DNA from: 9FT-COMBO-48-23 sp964400675
GTDB lineage: Bacteria > Chloroflexota > Dehalococcoidia > GIF9 > UBA5629
Assembly: GCA_964400675.1 (NCBI GenBank)
Contig: CAYNVO010000001.1
Span: forward strand, 124,001 to 188,000
Direction of reading: 5' to 3'
DNA: 64,000 nucleotides
The translations under genes and the position numbers were made by a program. The notes beneath the pieces are model-generated. The model searched no databases and was not told where the DNA came from. It saw only the letters and a program-made list of their open reading frames with translations. This document shows, piece by piece, positions 17,755 through 24,605 of this stretch (the first letter of the stretch is position 1; each line of letters begins with the position of its first letter).

Positions 17755-17983
17755 CTCAATCCCACTCCGCCAGTATAATAATGCAAACGAAGCGGCATAT
17801 GCAAATTCAGACTTACTCGAAAATTTTTGTCTTAATCTGAACAGCCAGAGTCTTACCCTGATTATAGTTACTCATAATCTGAAGCTGGCTAAAATAGCTC
17901 AAAGGTAATACAATTGAGAGATGGCGAAATGGCTCGCAAATATTCGAGCCATAATTCACCAGGAAAAGCAGGGAGTTAAGTTA

Positions 17984-18913
17984 ATGGCTAAAATGGCTAA
18001 AGATATTACAGAGCTTATCGGAAATACTCCTCTGGTCAGGTTGAACAGGATAACAGCAGGCGCCAAAGCCGAAGTCGTAGCCAAGCTGGAGTTCTTCAAC
18101 CCTTGCAGCAGCATTAAGGACCGCATTGCAGTGTCTATGATTAAAGCCGCTGAAGACCAGGGGTTAATAAACAAAGATACGGTGATTGTCGAGCCTACCA
18201 GCGGCAACACCGGTATCGCCCTGGCTTTTGTCTGTGCATCGCGCGGTTATCGCTTGATACTAACCATGCCGGAGACGATGTCAGTGGAGCGAAGGCATAT
18301 TCTGTCTTTCCTGGGTGCCGAGCTGGTGCTAACGCCCGGTGGTGAGGGCATGTCCGGTGCAGTACGGAGGGCTGAACAACTGGTAGCCGGGAACAAGAAT
18401 TACTTTATGCCACAGCAGTTCAAGAACCCGGCGAATCCTGAAATTCACCGCCAGACCACTGCTGAGGAAATCTGGAAGGACACAGATGGTAAGATAGACA
18501 TTCTGGTAGCCGGTATTGGAACAGGCGGCACCATCACCGGTGTAGCTGAGGTGATTAAGAAGAGAAAACCTGGATTTAGGGCTGTTGCCGTCGAGCCGTC
18601 TGATTCGCCGGTTCTTTCCGGCGGCAAAGCTGGCCCGCATAAAATTCAGGGCATAGGCGCCGGTTTTATTCCCGATGTACTGAAGCTGGAGCTGGTCGAC
18701 GAAATCATCAAGGTAACCAGCGATGATGCCGGTGCCACAGCCAGGAGGTTAGCCAAAGAGGAGGGGATACTGGCCGGCATATCTTCCGGTGCCGCAGCCT
18801 GGGCGGCTCTTGAGGTTGCCAAGAGAAACGAGAACAAGGGTAGGCTCATCGTGGTGATTTTACCCGATACCGCAGAGCGTTATATATCCACCTGGCTTTT
18901 TCAGGAGCTTTGA
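17984..18913 (+). CDS. cysK: Cysteine synthase (O-acetylserine sulfhydrylase)
   Basis: PLP enzyme forming cysteine from O-acetylserine and sulfide. Lys45 in NPCSSIKDRIA binds PLP; the substrate loop is TSGNTGIALA (72-81) and the PLP phosphate loop GIGTGGTITG. KIQGIGAGFIP and the final TAERYISTWLF are typical. The ATG at 17984 has GGGAG upstream, giving 309 residues; an earlier in-frame start at 17921 would add 21 residues not seen in the family. The 229-base gap after relA carries a TTACTC-N16-TAAAAT promoter-like pair ending near 17894, with nothing else notable. Confidence 0.95.
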   Translation: MAKMAKDITELIGNTPLVRLNRITAGAKAEVVAKLEFFNPCSSIKDRIAVSMIKAAEDQGLINKDTVIVEPTSGNTGIALAFVCASRGYRLILTMPETMSVERRHILSFLGAELVLTPGGEGMSGAVRRAEQLVAGNKNYFMPQQFKNPANPEIHRQTTAEEIWKDTDGKIDILVAGIGTGGTITGVAEVIKKRKPGFRAVAVEPSDSPVLSGGKAGPHKIQGIGAGFIPDVLKLELVDEIIKVTSDDAGATARRLAKEEGILAGISSGAAAWAALEVAKRNENKGRLIVVILPDTAERYISTWLFQEL

Positions 18914-19083
18914 TTTTCCTGTGCCAGGCATTCGACCAACTGAGCCAATAGGACTATAATATAGCGAATACCCGCATTGCGGACAGAGTTAGCTATAATT
19001 TCAAACGGAGGCAAGAGTAAAAATCGTCACATTTCTCTATTTGCTATACTCGCAGCTCACCGAATTCAACGGAGGATAAGGGT

Positions 19084-19518
19084 ATGGGTAAAATTATTGC
19101 CGTCTGCAAAAGCGATGAAAGAGGAACCAAGAAGGAAGACGTAAAAGAAGGTATTCTGGAGGAAGACTTCGGCCTCGTCGGCGATGCCCATGCTGATTCC
19201 TGCACGCATCGGCAGGTGAGCCTGCTGGCCGTGGAGAGCATCGATAAGATGCGGGCGCTGGGACTGGAGTTAAAGCCGGGCGATTTCGCCGAGAATCTGA
19301 CTACTGAGGGAATAGAGTTGATGTCTCTGCCTGTGGGCACGAGGATGTCAGTCGGCGAGCAGGTCGTACTGGAGGTCACTCAAATCGGCAAGGAGTGCCA
19401 TGCCGGGTGCGCTATCTTCCAGCAGGTGGGCAAGTGCGTCATGCCTGAAGAGGGCGTGTTTACCAGGGTGATAAAAGGCGGCACTGTCAAATCTGGAGAC
19501 CACATAAAGGTGGGGTGA
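19084..19518 (+). CDS. MOSC domain protein
   Basis: A 144-residue MOSC (molybdenum cofactor sulfurase C-terminal) protein. It has LVGDAHADSCTHRQVSLLAVESI, GLELKPGDFAENLTTEGIEL, VGTRMSVGEQVVLEVTQIGKECH and the Cys-rich GCAIFQQVGKC; the conserved Cys in GKECH is the usual sulfur-carrying residue. It is adjacent to fdhD, so a role in sulfur transfer to the molybdenum or tungsten cofactor is likely. GGAGG precedes the ATG. The leader 18914-19083 holds three -10-like boxes (18954, 18994 and 19046 regions) and is otherwise empty. Confidence 0.88.
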   Translation: MGKIIAVCKSDERGTKKEDVKEGILEEDFGLVGDAHADSCTHRQVSLLAVESIDKMRALGLELKPGDFAENLTTEGIELMSLPVGTRMSVGEQVVLEVTQIGKECHAGCAIFQQVGKCVMPEEGVFTRVIKGGTVKSGDHIKVG

Positions 19519-19519
19519 G

Positions 19520-20311
19520 ATGGCGGGCGAGGTAGAGAGGGTTCCCATATCGCGGCTTACCGAGGAGGGGAAGAGCCGCACCGATGATGTCGTTGTCAGG
19601 GAATTCCTCCTTACAATCGTATTTAATAACCAGGAGCTGGTAACTTTGCTGTGTTCTCCGGCAAATCTCGATTATCTGGCGGTCGGTTTCCTTTCCTCCG
19701 AGGGGCTACTGAAAAGCAAAGATGACATCAAAAAGATAACGGTTGACGAGCGGCGAGGCGTTGTCCGCGTAGAAACAGAAACGGAGAAAAAAGGGGCTGG
19801 CGAGCTGGTGTTTAAGCGGCTGATTACATCGGGCTGTGGCAGAGGCACTTCTCTTTACAGCGCCGCTGACGTCGGCGGAGGGATAAAAGTAGAATCTCAA
19901 ACCAGAATATCGGCTATTGAGGTCTTCGAGCTGGTAGCCGAGTTTCAGCACCGGTCGCAGATTTTCAGGGCTACAGGCGGTGTCCACAGCGCGGCGTTAT
20001 GCGATACCGGGGGCATACTGATTTTCAGAGAAGACATAGGCAGGCATAACGCCATCGACAAGATTTTTGGAGAATGTATCTTGAAAGATATATCTACTGC
20101 TGACCGCATACTGGTTACCAGCGGCAGAGTTTCATCGGAGATATTGTTTAAAGCGGCTAAAAAGAATATTCCCCTGCTTATCTCAAAATCAGCGCCCACC
20201 GACCTAGGTGTGAAGCTAGCCAGCGATTTGGGCGTCACACTTATCGGTTTTGTCAGGGGAAAGAGGATGAATGTTTACGCAAATGATTGGAGGTTAGCTG
20301 ACCATGGATAG
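19520..20311 (+). CDS. fdhD: FdhD family formate dehydrogenase accessory sulfurtransferase
   Basis: In E. coli FdhD passes sulfur from IscS to the bis-MGD cofactor of formate dehydrogenase. This 263-residue protein has the family core: EFLLTIVFNNQELVTLLCSP, DYLAVGFLSSEGLL, TGGVHSAALCD, EDIGRHNAIDKI and VTSGRVSSEILFKAA. The E. coli CxxC pair is reduced here to one Cys (Cys106 in TSGCGRGTS), as also happens in other lineages. It starts one base after the MOSC gene, and its end overlaps nadA by eight bases. No formate dehydrogenase gene is in the window. Confidence 0.93.
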   Translation: MAGEVERVPISRLTEEGKSRTDDVVVREFLLTIVFNNQELVTLLCSPANLDYLAVGFLSSEGLLKSKDDIKKITVDERRGVVRVETETEKKGAGELVFKRLITSGCGRGTSLYSAADVGGGIKVESQTRISAIEVFELVAEFQHRSQIFRATGGVHSAALCDTGGILIFREDIGRHNAIDKIFGECILKDISTADRILVTSGRVSSEILFKAAKKNIPLLISKSAPTDLGVKLASDLGVTLIGFVRGKRMNVYANDWRLADHG

Positions 20312-21224
20312 AGAGCCAGAGCTGGCTGAGAAAATCTTGAGGTTAAAGAAAAAGAGAAATGCCGTCATACTCGTCCACAATTATCAACTGGGCGAGGTGC
20401 AGGATATAGCCGACTTTGTTGGCGATTCGCTTGACCTCAGCCAGAGAGCCGCCAAGACCGGTGCCGACGTCATAGTTTTCTGCGGCGTCCATTTCATGGC
20501 GGAGACGGCGTCGATTCTGTGTCCAGATAAGACGGTCTTGCTGCCGGACCTGCACTCTGGCTGCCCCATGGCGGATATGATAACTGCCCCACAGCTTCGC
20601 GCCAAGAAGAAAGAGCATCCACAGGCTACGGTGGTCTGCTATATCAACTCCTCTGCGGCGGTTAAGGCTGAATCCGATGTTTGCTGCACCTCTGCCAACG
20701 CGGTTGGTGTTATTGAGAGCCTGGATGCGGATGAGATACTTTTCGTCCCTGACCAGTACCTGGGGCATTATGTTTCCACCAGGACGGACAAAAAGATGGT
20801 TCTCTGGCCCGGCTTTTGTCCCACCCACGCCCGGATACTGCCTGAGCATATCATCCAGCTAAGGCAGGAATATCCCGAGGCTAAGGTGGTAGTTCACCCG
20901 GAATGCAAGCCCGGGGTGATAGCCCTGGCTGACGAGGTATTGAGCACCAGCGGCATGATAAAGTTTGCCGGCAGGGAAGATGTTCAGCAGGTGATAGTGG
21001 GCACGGAGGTAGGCATAATCTACAGGCTCAGAAAAGAGAATCCGGACAAGAAGTTCATACCTGTATCAGAGCAGGCTATATGCCCCAACATGAAGCTAAT
21101 CACACTGGAGAAAGTCCTGTGGTCTCTTGAGGAGATGGCGCCTGAGGTCAAGGTTCCGGAGAAAATACGCCTCAAGGCAAAAAAGGCTGTGGACAGGATG
21201 CTGGCAGTGGGCAGGAGCGCATGA
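20304..21224 (+). CDS. nadA: Quinolinate synthase A
   Basis: Iron-sulfur enzyme condensing iminoaspartate with dihydroxyacetone phosphate to quinolinate in NAD synthesis. Three Cys at the spacing of the 4Fe-4S ligands are visible: Cys87 (HSGCPMADM), Cys172 (PGFCPTHAR) and Cys260 (EQAICPNMK). VILVHNYQLGEVQDIADFVGD is the N-terminal signature, and the length of 306 residues fits. It overlaps fdhD and cutA, so the cluster MOSC-fdhD-nadA-cutA is one transcription unit; nadB and nadC are not here. Confidence 0.95.
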   Translation: MDREPELAEKILRLKKKRNAVILVHNYQLGEVQDIADFVGDSLDLSQRAAKTGADVIVFCGVHFMAETASILCPDKTVLLPDLHSGCPMADMITAPQLRAKKKEHPQATVVCYINSSAAVKAESDVCCTSANAVGVIESLDADEILFVPDQYLGHYVSTRTDKKMVLWPGFCPTHARILPEHIIQLRQEYPEAKVVVHPECKPGVIALADEVLSTSGMIKFAGREDVQQVIVGTEVGIIYRLRKENPDKKFIPVSEQAICPNMKLITLEKVLWSLEEMAPEVKVPEKIRLKAKKAVDRMLAVGRSA

Positions 21225-21550
21225 AAGATACCGGCAAGGTCGTCATCTTCGTTACCGCCAACTCTGAGGAAGAAGCCCGCAAGATAGCCGACCAATTGCT
21301 CACCAGTAGAAAAGCCGCCTGCGTAAACATCGTGCCAAAGGTAAACTCCTCTTTCTGGTGGCAGGGCAAGCTGGACTCGGCACAGGAAAGCCTGCTCATC
21401 ATCAAGACCAGAGCCTCGCTGCTTCAAGAGGTCATTGACCTGGTCAAAGCAGCTCACAGCTACTCAGCCCCCGAGATAATCGCCCTGCCCATCATCGGCG
21501 GCAATGAGGATTACCTCAAGTGGATTGATGACGAGGTTAGGGAAGGCTGA
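21221..21550 (+). CDS. cutA: CutA1 divalent-cation tolerance protein
   Basis: Small trimeric PII-like protein of 109 residues, with the family motifs VVIFVTANSEEEARKIADQLL, KAACVNIVPKVNSSFWWQGK and APEIIALPI. Implicated in copper and other divalent ion tolerance; precise role uncertain in bacteria. Its start overlaps the nadA stop by four bases. Its last 52 bases plus 17 bases of 3' flank occur again about 1.8 kb downstream at 23301-23369 (see repeat). Confidence 0.93.
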   Translation: MKDTGKVVIFVTANSEEEARKIADQLLTSRKAACVNIVPKVNSSFWWQGKLDSAQESLLIIKTRASLLQEVIDLVKAAHSYSAPEIIALPIIGGNEDYLKWIDDEVREG

Positions 21551-21677
21551 ACAAAACGTCAAAAAGTGCATCTGGTGAGAATCTTGTAGAAGGGACTGGA
21601 GTTTAGTAAACTTACCCCAACTTTATAGTGATTCATGATTGGTTTCACGATTATCTAATGTTTGGAGGTGGGAGACA

Positions 21678-22127
21678 ATGATAGACCAGAAAAAGCAAGT
21701 CGCAAAAGAGGCCAAGCGTGAAGAGAAGCGCATTGCGGAAAAAGCTGCGCGACTAGCCAGAGAGCAGGCAAGAAGAAAAACTGATCTGGCCAGAGAGCAA
21801 GCGATTCAAAAAGAGCAAGCAGCAAGAGGGGCCAAGCGTGAAGAGAAGCGCATTGCGGAAGAACCTGCGCGACTAGCCAGAGAGCAGGCAAGAAGAAAAA
21901 CTGATCTGGCCAGAGAGCAAGCGATTCAAAAAGAGCAAGCAGCAAGAGGGGCCAAGCGTGAAGAGAAGCGCATTGCGGAAGAACCTGCGCGACTAGCCAG
22001 AGAGCAGGCAAGAAGAAAAACTGGTCTGGCTAGAGAACAGGCAATAGCCGAAGATCAGGAGGCGAGAAGGCGAGAAATCGAAAAAGCGAAAATCAACCAC
22101 CAGAATAAGCTAAAGAGGTATGGGTAG
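21678..22127 (+). CDS. Charged coiled-coil repeat protein (Lys/Glu/Arg/Ala-rich)
   Basis: Unknown 149-residue protein made almost only of Ala, Arg, Glu, Lys and Gln. It is built from a 40-residue unit repeated about 2.7 times (KREEKRIAEEPARLAREQAR, then RKTDLAREQAIQKEQAARGA), predicted to be one long helix or coiled coil. The start is the ATG at 21678 with GGAGGTGGGA upstream. No signal or catalytic motif. It might bind nucleic acid or act as a spacer; proteins of such composition also occur in stress genes. The very high DNA identity of the repeats means copy number may vary between strains. Confidence 0.6.
   Translation: MIDQKKQVAKEAKREEKRIAEKAARLAREQARRKTDLAREQAIQKEQAARGAKREEKRIAEEPARLAREQARRKTDLAREQAIQKEQAARGAKREEKRIAEEPARLAREQARRKTGLAREQAIAEDQEARRREIEKAKINHQNKLKRYG
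21711..22030 (+). repeat. 120-bp tandem repeat inside the charged-repeat gene
   Basis: Period exactly 120 bp: units begin at 21711, 21831 and 21951 (last one partial). Units two and three are identical over at least 70 bases; the first differs by a few bases (AAAGCT for GAACCT near 21741). The period is a multiple of three, so the frame is kept. Confidence 0.9.
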
Positions 22128-22147
22128 TAGGCAAGCCTGTGCATCGT

Positions 22148-22290
22148 TTGCAATTGCGCCTCATTTAGTATACACTAGAAGAGGTGGTTTTTAGTTTACG
22201 TTACTTCTTACTTGCCTAGATCCTCTTAGATTTTTCCAAGTTTCGGGTGACCATAACTCTAACCAACTATTTTAAAAGAGGAGGTCATCC
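22148..22290 (+). promoter_or_regulatory. Promoter and structured leader of zinc-ribbon gene 1
   Basis: TTGCAA (22148-22153), 17 bases, TACACT (22171-22176), then a leader of about 108 nt. GGGTGACC at 22245-22252 can pair over eight bases with GGTCATCC at 22283-22290, which overlaps the ribosome binding site GGAGG (22280-22284) and touches the ATG. A second possible pairing, TCCTCTT (22221-22227) with AAGAGGA (22276-22282), covers the same site and would compete with the first. The whole leader is homologous to that at 23500-23652. Confidence 0.6.
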
Positions 22291-22482
22291 ATGAGTTTCG
22301 AAGATAAATCGATTCAGTGTTCCGATTGTGGTACTACCTTTAGCTTCACTTCCGGGGAACAGGAATTCTTTGCATCTAAAGGTTTTACCAACGAACCTAA
22401 GCGTTGTGTTCAGTGCCGAAGAGCTAAGAAACAACAGAATAGTGGTTCAACCAACTATGCGTTCAGCGACAGTAGAAGATAA
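22291..22482 (+). CDS. Zinc-ribbon mini-protein 1
   Basis: A 63-residue protein of the probable zinc-ribbon type: Cys10-x2-Cys13 and Cys39-x2-Cys42 around SGEQEFFASKGFTNEPKRC, followed by a Lys/Arg-rich tail. It is paralogous to the gene at 23653 (near identical over the first 48 residues) and to the longer gene at 38467. Such ribbons usually bind nucleic acid or ribosomes; no function is established. It has a strong GAGGAGGT site that may be masked by leader structure. A 17-bp hairpin lies after the stop codon. Confidence 0.82.
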   Translation: MSFEDKSIQCSDCGTTFSFTSGEQEFFASKGFTNEPKRCVQCRRAKKQQNSGSTNYAFSDSRR

Positions 22483-22506
22483 GTCAAATAATAGTTGACT
22501 TGACCT

Positions 22507-22553
22507 TGAGGACATACATAGGCCCGAAATTGTGTGGCTTATGTGTGTCCTCA
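22507..22553 (+). other. 3' hairpin after zinc-ribbon gene 1
   Basis: GAGGACATACATAGGCC pairs with GGCTTATGTGTGTCCTC: 17 bp with two G-U pairs, plus a T-A pair at the base, and an 11-base loop. No T-run follows, so it is not a standard terminator. The core is shared with the hairpin at 23873-23908. Confidence 0.65.
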
Positions 22554-22717
22554 TACAAGCTGTTAACGAGGAGCTTTGATAAAATGATAGATACTCTTAA
22601 CAGCGACCATGGTAATTTGGGAAACAGTGTACCTCTGGTAGAACTGCGTACATGTCATTCCGTACTTAGTTGATTACATATACTTTTTCATCTCGTTACA
22701 CAAAAAGGAGCGGGAAA

Positions 22718-22909
22718 ATGAAGTTTGATAAAAGTAAGGGTTTTTGCAATGGGCTTTATGTTCACAATGGAGGATGTGAGGTTACCTTTCATTCATTGAA
22801 GCATACAAATAGTGAGGTTACTATAAGAAACTGTAAAAAGTGTACTTGTCCTTTAGCTAGAAGCCATAGGCAACAATATTCTGATGAAAAAAGAGGGATT
22901 ATTAAATAA
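22718..22909 (+). CDS. Small Cys-containing hypothetical protein
   Basis: A 63-residue ORF beginning at the ATG at 22718 with AAGGAG about nine bases upstream. It has Cys10, Cys20 and a Cys38-x2-Cys41-x-Cys43 cluster (NCKKCTCPLARS), so a small metal-binding fold is possible. I do not recognise the family. It sits between the two zinc-ribbon genes on the same strand. Support is the ribosome binding site and Cys spacing only. Confidence 0.45.
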   Translation: MKFDKSKGFCNGLYVHNGGCEVTFHSLKHTNSEVTIRNCKKCTCPLARSHRQQYSDEKRGIIK

Positions 22910-23097
22910 GGATAAAATGACATTTGGATGATTTAATGATGCGAAACAATTCAGTAAGACCTGATATTGACAAAAAGTATCGTGTACATATCATCGTGGA
23001 GGTCACTAGTTCTAGATCCATCCTTAACAACCAGCCAATTTGTGTATAAGAATGGAAGAGCTTAAATATACATTTTTTACCATACTAAATATTTCTA

Positions 23098-23302
23098 TTA
23101 CGAGAGGCCATTTGATCTTAAGAATTCAATGAGCTCCGAAGATGATATGGCCTCTCCAAGCATAACTTGAGTTAACTCACGAAAATAAAGGAGTATCTCT
23201 GCAACAACTTGTGCTTCAACCATAGACCCTGTTTTCCCGTTTTGATCTGTGTAATTAAAGGCCACCCCAGACTTAGTATCAGAAAGCACTTTAATCGCTG
23301 CG
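23098..23302 (-). pseudogene. Remnant of an unidentified gene, cut by the cutA-end duplication
   Basis: The minus-strand frame ending at 23098 reads as normal protein for about 68 residues (VLSDTKSGVAFNYTDQNGKT, MVEAQVVAEILLYFRELTQV, ELIEFLRSNGLS). Upstream of 23302 the frame enters the copied cutA sequence read in antisense, so the original N-terminus has been lost or displaced. I do not recognise the family. It could instead be a very young chimeric ORF. Confidence 0.4.
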
Positions 23303-23369
23303 GCAATGAGGATTACCTCAGGTGGATTGATGACGAGGTTAGGGAAGGCTGAACAAAACGTCAAAAAGT
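23301..23369 (+). repeat. Copy of the cutA 3' end (69 bp)
   Basis: Matches 21499-21567 with one difference (CTCAGGTGG for CTCAAGTGG). It includes the last 17 codons of cutA, its stop codon and 17 bases of flank, in the same orientation as cutA. Confidence 0.9.
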
Positions 23370-23499
23370 TACTACTTAGGCAACAAAAAGACCCACCGTG
23401 CAGGAGTAAGCAATAATTCATGTCATTAGTGTTAAGCAAGCGAAGGCTCCTTGGATTTGACCATGGCAATCTTTCTTATTGGGAAGCTTGTCCAGGCTT

Positions 23500-23652
23500 T
23501 TGCAAAGCGGGGCGTTTTAGTGTATAGTAGAAGTGGTGGTTCCAGTTTAGGTTATCACGTACTTAGTTAAATTACTTTAGATTTACCCAACTTACCCAAG
23601 CTCCGGATGACCCCAACTCCAACCAACTACTCGTAAGAGAGGAGGTCATCCA
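23500..23652 (+). promoter_or_regulatory. Promoter and structured leader of zinc-ribbon gene 2
   Basis: TTGCAA (23500-23505), 17 bases, TATAGT (23523-23528), then about 118 nt of leader. GGATGACC (23605-23612) is a perfect complement of GGTCATCC (23644-23651), which overlaps the GGAGG site and ends one base before the ATG. In copy 1 the same pairing is kept through a G-U pair. The spacing between arms is 31 nt (30 in copy 1). Confidence 0.62.
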
Positions 23653-23859
23653 ATGAGTTTCACAGATAAATCGATTCTCTGTCCCGATTGCGGGACCACC
23701 TTCACCTTCACTGCTGGGGAACAAGAATTCTTCGCGTCTAAAGGCTTTACCAACGACCCTAAGCGTTGCCCTCAGTGCCGACAGGCTAAGAAACAACAGC
23801 GCGGCGATTCACAAGGTGGCTACAGCCACAGCAGCACCAGACTTAGTAGGGAATACTAG
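23653..23859 (+). CDS. Zinc-ribbon mini-protein 2
   Basis: A 68-residue paralogue of the protein at 22291: Cys10, Cys13, Cys39 and Cys42 are kept, with SGEQEFF replaced by AGEQEFF. The tail is different and Ser/Gly-rich (GDSQGGYSHSSTRLS). It lies 82 bases upstream of an RRM gene with only a hairpin between them, so co-expression with an RNA-binding protein is likely. The shared leader suggests the same control as copy 1. Function unknown. Confidence 0.85.
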   Translation: MSFTDKSILCPDCGTTFTFTAGEQEFFASKGFTNDPKRCPQCRQAKKQQRGDSQGGYSHSSTRLSREY

Positions 23860-23872
23860 TTTGGCTTTAAGC

Positions 23873-23908
23873 ACATACATAGGCCGGGGGTACGTGGCCT
23901 ATGTATGT
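23873..23908 (+). other. Hairpin between zinc-ribbon gene 2 and the RRM gene
   Basis: ACATACATAGGCC and GGCCTATGTATGT make a perfect 13-bp stem with a 10-base loop. The left arm is identical to that of the hairpin after gene 1. It could be an mRNA stability element or a partial terminator between the two genes. Confidence 0.65.
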
Positions 23909-23941
23909 TACACAGCGTGCTAATAGAAGGAGGAGCAAAAC

Positions 23942-24235
23942 ATGAATATCCACGTGGGCAACTTATCGGCTGATGTAACTGAAGAGGAACTGCGGGAGGA
24001 GTTCAAGGCTTTTGGAGGAGTCACTTCCGTAAACATCATAAAAGACAAGTACAGCGGGCAATCCAGGGGATTTGGCTTTGTTGAAATGCCATCTAAGCCT
24101 GAAGCCGAAGCTGCAATTGCCGGCCTCAAAGGAAAAACGCTGAAGGATAGGACGCTCGATGTTAATGAGGCTCGCCCTCGCTCCGACAGCAGAGGCGGAG
24201 GGTTTAGCGGAGGAGGCAGACAGAGAAGATACTAA
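23942..24235 (+). CDS. RRM-type RNA-binding protein
   Basis: A 97-residue single-RRM protein: RNP2 is IHVGNL (3-8) and RNP1 is RGFGFVEM (42-49), with the usual Phe/Tyr positions for RNA stacking, followed by an Arg/Gly-rich tail (RGGGFSGGGRQRRY). This form is known from cyanobacteria, where several are cold-induced, and from other bacteria. The start is the ATG at 23942 after GGAGGAG. Pairing with a zinc-ribbon gene and a structured leader suggests RNA metabolism under stress; that is inference. Confidence 0.92.
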   Translation: MNIHVGNLSADVTEEELREEFKAFGGVTSVNIIKDKYSGQSRGFGFVEMPSKPEAEAAIAGLKGKTLKDRTLDVNEARPRSDSRGGGFSGGGRQRRY

Positions 24236-24605
24236 ATCGCGTCCTCATCTACAGGCTTAAGACATATAGTATTGATACTTAGCATACAACTGACCGAACA
24301 AGCGGGGGTTAGTACATTGTCGATGGTAATAGAATGATAATCGCGCCAGGATAGAGCGCTTTTATTCTCTTTTAATTATGAAAGACAACGGTGGTCTAAA
24401 CTCTGAAGACATCCTAAGCATGAGGTCTGAGGTTGAGTCACTTACACTTCCCAAGACAGCTTGAGACACTTTTCACGACGAGGAGACAGAAGAAGATATT
24501 ACCGAATCTGACTCTTCTTGGGAAGCTGAAGAATCTGCTGACCTTGAAGATGAGTGGAGAGATAAGGATGAGTGGAGAGATAAGACAGAAAGAGGAGCTA
24601 AGTCT
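24236..24605 (+). other. Leader of the sigma factor gene with an in-frame upstream ORF
   Basis: From an ATG at 24378 the sigma-factor frame is open for 28 codons, meets TGA at 24462-24464, then stays open with acidic codons (TEEDITESDSSWEAEESADL) to the sigma GTG at 24606. A short repeat encoding DEWRDK twice lies at about 24551-24590. The first part (24236-24377) has no gene I can see. There is no clear ribosome binding site before 24378. Confidence 0.5.

Larger units (their letters stand above)
22910..23499. other. Mostly non-coding interval with a duplicated fragment
   Basis: Between the small Cys protein and zinc-ribbon gene 2. It contains a truncated minus-strand reading frame (23098-23302), the 69-bp copy of the cutA end (23301-23369), and AT-rich sequence with no further recognisable gene. 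The mixture of fragments suggests past insertion and decay. Confidence 0.5.

Noticed and set aside
24462..24464. TGA before the sigma factor as a selenocysteine codon
   Set aside because: No Cys is expected there, no SECIS-like hairpin follows, and a good GTG start with ribosome binding site lies downstream.
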